DNA of 64,000 bases, from positions 3,827-67,826 of the forward strand of contig JAKUCV010005697.1 in NCBI GenBank assembly GCA_028386065.3, written 5' to 3'. The stretch is from Turnera subulata (taxonomy: Eukaryota; Streptophyta; Magnoliopsida; Malpighiales; Passifloraceae). A program made the translations under genes and the position numbers. The first letter of the stretch is position 1, and each line of letters opens with the position of its first letter. Shown here piece after piece: positions 59,976 to 64,000 of the stretch. The notes under the pieces were generated by a model that worked only from the letters and a program-made list of their open reading frames with translations, did not search any database and was not told the DNA's origin.

Positions 59976-62455
59976 CTACCTGGGTGAGAATAAAGGTGAC
60001 ACCCTCCTCCTAACAATCCCCTCAATCTGTTCTGAAGTTAAAACTGACGCCTCGCTAACAAAATCAGCATTTTCCATCTCCTGATGCAACTGGATACAAA
60101 AGAAGGGGAAACAGTAAGCAGCAATCAAGATTTCCTTAGCAGTGCAATTGGCTTAACCTTTCCTCAAATAGGTCACTCAATCACAGAAAATATGAGCAGC
60201 AGAAGATTAAGATGAAGTGGAATGTTGCAATATCAGGTCAAACGAAAAGAAATCAATCCTAATGACCAAAAAATCTACGAATGGAGATGGGTGGAAGGTC
60301 AAACATGAAACCACCTTTTCAAGGATTGCAGACTGATCATCAAGGTGAAATTTGCGCATGTGTGTCAGCATCTCAAGTTGCTGCAAAAGAATCACATAAG
60401 AGGGCATTCCAACTTAACCAAACTTGTCATACCAAAATTCAGATAAAACCAAACCTGTCCCTCCAGTTCCTGTTGATTACGAATCTTTTCAGCAAATCCA
60501 TCAGGCCCTAGCTCAGCTTCGTCGCAGGCCATCTCTTCACTGTTTAATCGGCATATGCAATATAATCAGGTATAGCCAAAAAGTATATATGCTGTAATGA
60601 AATCTCTTGTTCAAATCTCAACTTATTGCACGAATAATAAAAGCCCATGGCTGGTCGAACATAAAATTAACAACAGATCATGACTTGCTGATCCGGTCAG
60701 AGCATTCCAGAGAAAGACTTCTAAAGAGAAAACATGTATGGAATTTGCTAAATTAACACCAGGAAGATGCATATTAAAAGTAGAATAAGCTTCAAGTTTA
60801 CACTATCCAATCCATGCATGGCCAAAGTGTTCAATAGTATCCAAAACAGAGTTATGTCAAACAGCAAAAAGTTTCAGGCTTAAATGCAGAAGAAGAAAAT
60901 CAAGGCCGAGACATCATTACATGCCAGGTAAACAGCAGTGACTCATACACAGCATATCCAACAGAAACTGCATTAGCACACAAAAACTTTTGCATTGTTG
61001 GTTGGCTTTTAAAAAGCCAAAATCCCAGGTGACCAGACAAATTTTAGCAGTGGGAATAAGAACTTTGCATCTCTGCATTCCAAGGAGTCAGGAGAAATAA
61101 AGAATTGTCCCCTAGGATATCATGGGTAACTAATGGAAAAGAATATTCTATTGGAGAACTCATAACACCAATCAGGCCATATAGAGAATGGCAAAATCTT
61201 AGAAGTGGTGATTACTTCACTGCAAGGACATATTGACTGGCATATAAGAACTAATCCAGGAGAGAGAACTCACTCAGCAACAAATTCATAAAAGCGCATC
61301 ATCAAATCTTGATCATTCTCATAGACCAAATTAACTTTTCCCAAGCAAGAAATGCCAAATCTTGGATCTGCAAGGACGAGAGTAATACTAATGTTCAACT
61401 TCTGCAGCAATCGTGTACGTATTTATCCAGCTACTAAGAAAATTCACCACGGTGCTGACCATGAGAATGTCGAAGAACAATTTTTCTCAGAAAATCAAAG
61501 AATGCAGTATATTAAAACTCTCAATTTGATATACTCGATTTAGTCCCAGAAAGATAAAGAGAAAAAACTGTCTGCCTCGGCTAGGTCCACTAAAACATGT
61601 AGGGGTTCTCTACATCAACCTACAGGCCGTCATATCATAGCATGCAAGAGCAATACCGTCTCCTACTTGCTGCACTGTAACATATCACAAACACGCAAAG
61701 CAGCATTTGCTAAAAATGGTCAATGTGGTTCAAAGGTACATCGTCCCAATTCTTAAAGACAAACTACTGAGGCCAAGGATCTCCATTATCACCAATTGAA
61801 AGCAAATGGAATCATTAAGAGTTTTAGGGGACCTATTTTAAAGTGACAATAGAGAATGATGATTGGTTGGACGCCAAGGGTTGACACAATCTGGAACGAC
61901 AGGTGCAAGCATCTTACCGAATACCCAAAAGAATCGCAAGAACAACACTGGGTAATTAGCAGTTTGTTTCTACAAACCCGGAACACTTACCAACACCCAT
62001 CTCTAAAAATATCCCTTCCTGGATCGCTGTTGTAACTGCAACAGCTTCCTGTGAAGATAAAAAAGTTCAGACCTTAGTGAAAACAAAACCAAAAGTCGAT
62101 AGGGTACTCAAACTTCCACTACAATGCATTAGAAAGGACTTGACGCCCACCATTTCATTTAACATATTATAAAAGATCAAAGGCAACAAAAATTAAAAGA
62201 GCAGAAAGCAGTGGAAATAGATAGCAACCTGTTTTTCGTTCACAGCATCCACGATCCTTTGTTTCACATCTAATTTAGAAACAAATGAGAAACGGTAACA
62301 GGGGCAAGCCAAAAAGCACATTAAAAAAATGAAAAGGAAAGGGAAAGGCGAAGGTGTTTACCAGGCTGGGAAATGAGATCAGAGAAACGAGTAAAGAGAT
62401 AAAGCAACTGTTCTCTCGATAGCATCCCTGAGTTTTGCAACTGCGAAGCTGTCAT
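59976..62455 (-). CDS. Conserved plant protein of unknown function, seven exons, 183 aa
   Basis: Exons, minus strand: 62362-62455, 62229-62269, 61991-62048, 61274-61367, 60455-60539, 60315-60380 and 59976-60089, sum 552 nt, all phases consistent. The product starts MTASQLQNSGMLSREQLLYL and contains DVKQRIVDAVNEKQEAVAVT, TAIQEGIFLEMGVDPRFGIS, CLGKVNLVYENDQDLMMRFY, EEMACDEAELGPDGFAEKIR, LEMLTHMRKFHLDDQSAILE and a C-terminal LHQEMENADF / RRRVSPLFSPR. It is largely helical and acidic, with likely coiled coil at about 110-155, and no signal peptide or membrane span. Each exon is short, so no single open frame stands out, but the continuous phase and protein-like composition are strong evidence. 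I recall similar uncharacterised plant proteins; function unknown. A TATATATATA box lies about 70 bp upstream of the ATG. Confidence 0.8.
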
Positions 62456-62822
62456 TGTGGGTTTAGAGAAAAATTGGAGCGTCTGAAATGCTACTATTTT
62501 AAAAGGGTACTACCAGTACCACCAATATATATATAGAGCGTTCGTTTCGAGTGAGAGATATGACGTTGCCAGCTTAATACCACACATCCATTCCGTTAGA
62601 AGAACAAATTCTTGAACCAAATATCAACAGCCAAAATAAACTCTGGTGTGTATAAGTAGCAAATATGACATTATATTAACCAAGAAAATTAATTGTACAA
62701 AATAAAAGAGAATAGACAAACCATATATCTGTTTCTAGAGGATGAGGATTCAAAAAAGGAGTACTAGAAAAACCAAACCTAATCTAACCACAAACCCAGT
62801 AATTAATAGTACCAAGAACGGT
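62456..62822. other. Short spacer upstream of the seven-exon gene
   Basis: Promoter of the seven-exon gene, with a TATA stretch near 62526-62537, and the 3' UTR of the ribonucleotide reductase gene on the same strand. Confidence 0.5.
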
Positions 62823-63812
62823 TTAAAAGTCCTCATCCAATTTAAACACATGGGTCCCGCCATTCCCATTAATACTGGACATAACCGAAGCCTTTTGATA
62901 TTCCCCGACCCTTTTCTCGAAGAAATTAGTCTTCCCCTGTAAAGAGATCAACTCCATCCAATCAAACGGATTGGTCACATTGTAGATCTTGCCACACCCA
63001 AGCGCACCCAGCAACCTATCAGCCACAAACTCAATATACTGGCTCATCAGTTGGCCGTTCATCCCCACCAAGGCGCAGGGCAGCGCGTCGCACACAAACT
63101 CCCTCTCGATATCCACCGCGTCCCTCACTATCCCCTGCACGCGCTCCTCGCTCAGTTTCTTCCTCAGGAGGCCGTAAAGCAGGCACGCAAAATCGCAGTG
63201 CAGGCCCTCATCTCGCGAGATCAACTCGTTCGAGAAGGTCAGCCCGGGCATCATCCCGCGCTTCTTGAGCCAAAATATCGCGCAGAAACTCCCGGAGAAG
63301 AAGATCCCTTCCACGCAGGCGAACGCGATCAGCCTCTCGGCGAAAGACTCGGCGCCGTCGATCCACCGGAGGGCCCAGTCGGCCTTCCTCTTGACGCACG
63401 GCACTGTCTCGATGGCGTGGAAGAGGCGGTTCTTCTCGGCGGAGTCCTTGATGTAGGTCTCGAGGAGGAGGCTGTACATCTCGGAGTGGATGTTCTCGAT
63501 GGCGATCTGGAAGCCGTAGAAGGCGCGGGCCTCGGCTACCTGGACCTCCTTCATGAAGCGGCCGGCGAGGTTCTCGAGGACGATGCCGTCGGAGGCGGCG
63601 AAGAAGGCGAGGACGTGAGAGATGAAGTGCTTCTCGTCGGGGGTTAGGGTTTCCCAGTGGCGGAGGTCCTGGGAGAGATCGACCTCCTCGGCGGTCCAGA
63701 AGGAGGCCTCGGCTTTCTTGTACATCTCCCAGATCTCGGGGTACTGGATCGGGAACATGCAGAACCGGTCCGGGTTATCGGCCAGGAGCGGCTCTTCGGG
63801 GATTGCTGGCAT
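62823..63812 (-). CDS. TSO2: Ribonucleoside-diphosphate reductase small subunit (R2), 329 aa
   Basis: Intronless; start [21 protein letters not shown] class Ia R2 protein that holds the di-iron centre and tyrosyl radical needed by the large subunit to reduce ribonucleotides for DNA synthesis, mainly in S phase in the cytosol. Metal ligands are visible in [10 protein letters not shown], in the IENIHSEMY helix (Glu, His and the radical Tyr) and in [11 protein letters not shown] (Glu, His). [20 protein letters not shown] and [20 protein letters not shown] are hallmark blocks. The C-terminus FKLDEDF is the peptide that docks into the large subunit. Full length, no lesions. The coding part is GC-rich, giving a long antisense frame that is not a gene. 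Confidence 0.96.
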   Translation of the reverse strand: MPAIPEEPLLADNPDRFCMFPIQYPEIWEMYKKAEASFWTAEEVDLSQDLRHWETLTPDEKHFISHVLAFFAASDGIVLENLAGRFMKEVQVAEARAFYGFQIAIENIHSEMYSLLLETYIKDSAEKNRLFHAIETVPCVKRKADWALRWIDGAESFAERLIAFACVEGIFFSGSFCAIFWLKKRGMMPGLTFSNELISRDEGLHCDFACLLYGLLRKKLSEERVQGIVRDAVDIEREFVCDALPCALVGMNGQLMSQYIEFVADRLLGALGCGKIYNVTNPFDWMELISLQGKTNFFEKRVGEYQKASVMSSINGNGGTHVFKLDEDF

Positions 63813-64000
63813 GGTTCGTAATTAGGAGTGAAGAGGAAGGGCTTTTGTTGGGGGGTTTTTTTTGGAGGTTGAATTTGAGTTTGCGATGGAAATGGAGTGT
63901 GTGGTTTTTATAGAGGGGAGGAGGCATTTGGGGGTTTTGATTTTTTAGGGTTTGAATTTGGGGGGGAGAGGAAATGAGGAGCGGGGATTTGAAAAGTTTT
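63813..64000 (-). promoter_or_regulatory. Promoter region of the R2 gene
   Basis: A TATAAAAA box reads on the minus strand at about 63905-63912, roughly 95 bp before the ATG. A CCCCGC motif near 63980 resembles, weakly, the E2F site expected for S-phase genes; only part of the promoter is in the window. Confidence 0.45.

Noticed and set aside
61352..61543. 63-codon plus-strand frame
   Set aside because: Starts inside exon 4 of the minus-strand seven-exon gene and is antisense to it.
63051..63647. Long 198-codon plus-strand frame
   Set aside because: Antisense to the GC-rich R2 gene. The composition is the mirror of that coding sequence (runs of Gly, Glu, Val, Leu) with no domain.
1..64000. 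CRISPR arrays, bacterial operons or insertion sequences
   Set aside because: None seen; gene structure and repeats are those of a plant nuclear genome.

Overview
The window is nuclear DNA from a flowering plant, almost certainly a eudicot. It is AT-rich with long gene-poor spacers and GT-AG introns. It carries plant-only families (class III peroxidase, GDSL lipase, DUF3339, NFD4-like transporter, DUF579 xylan methyltransferase, plastid bL27 precursor), a MADS-box gene and a Ty3/gypsy chromovirus. Two ambiguous bases (46362, 52515) point to a draft assembly. I cannot name the species. Most genes were rebuilt by joining exons at GT-AG sites in a consistent phase; no transcript or database evidence was available.

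Layout. 1-13.5 kb is gene-poor: a two-exon small membrane protein (3548-4692, minus) and a small conserved plant protein (9154-9564, plus), then a diverged 228-bp tandem duplication and a nested hairpin. 13.5-18.2 kb holds a MADS-box gene with a 3.5-kb first intron and apparently no first two K-box exons. 18.7-25.8 kb is a run of small membrane-protein genes: one two-exon gene, then five DUF3339 genes in strictly alternating orientation (-,+,-,+,-). 31.2-43.8 kb is ordinary gene space: an NFD4-like transporter, a class III peroxidase, a ZNF511-like zinc-finger protein, SEC61 gamma and a GDSL esterase/lipase.

46.9-52.5 kb is one recently inserted, minus-oriented Ty3/gypsy chromovirus of 5.6 kb. 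It has two identical 246-bp LTRs and one in-frame stop within integrase. 53.4-54.4 kb is a damaged peroxidase copy. 55.3-64 kb is dense: plastid ribosomal protein L27, a glucuronoxylan 4-O-methyltransferase-like gene, tRNA-Leu(AAG), a seven-exon gene of unknown function whose short exons are easy to miss, and the intronless ribonucleotide reductase small subunit.

The genes do not form one pathway, as expected for plant chromatin. Loose themes are cell-wall/apoplast enzymes (peroxidases, GDSL lipase, DUF579) and small membrane proteins (DUF3339 array, SEC61G, the 76-aa and 133-aa proteins). The most distinctive items are the alternating DUF3339 array, the K-domain-deficient MADS gene, and the young chromovirus with one visible coding lesion and no recognisable target-site duplication.
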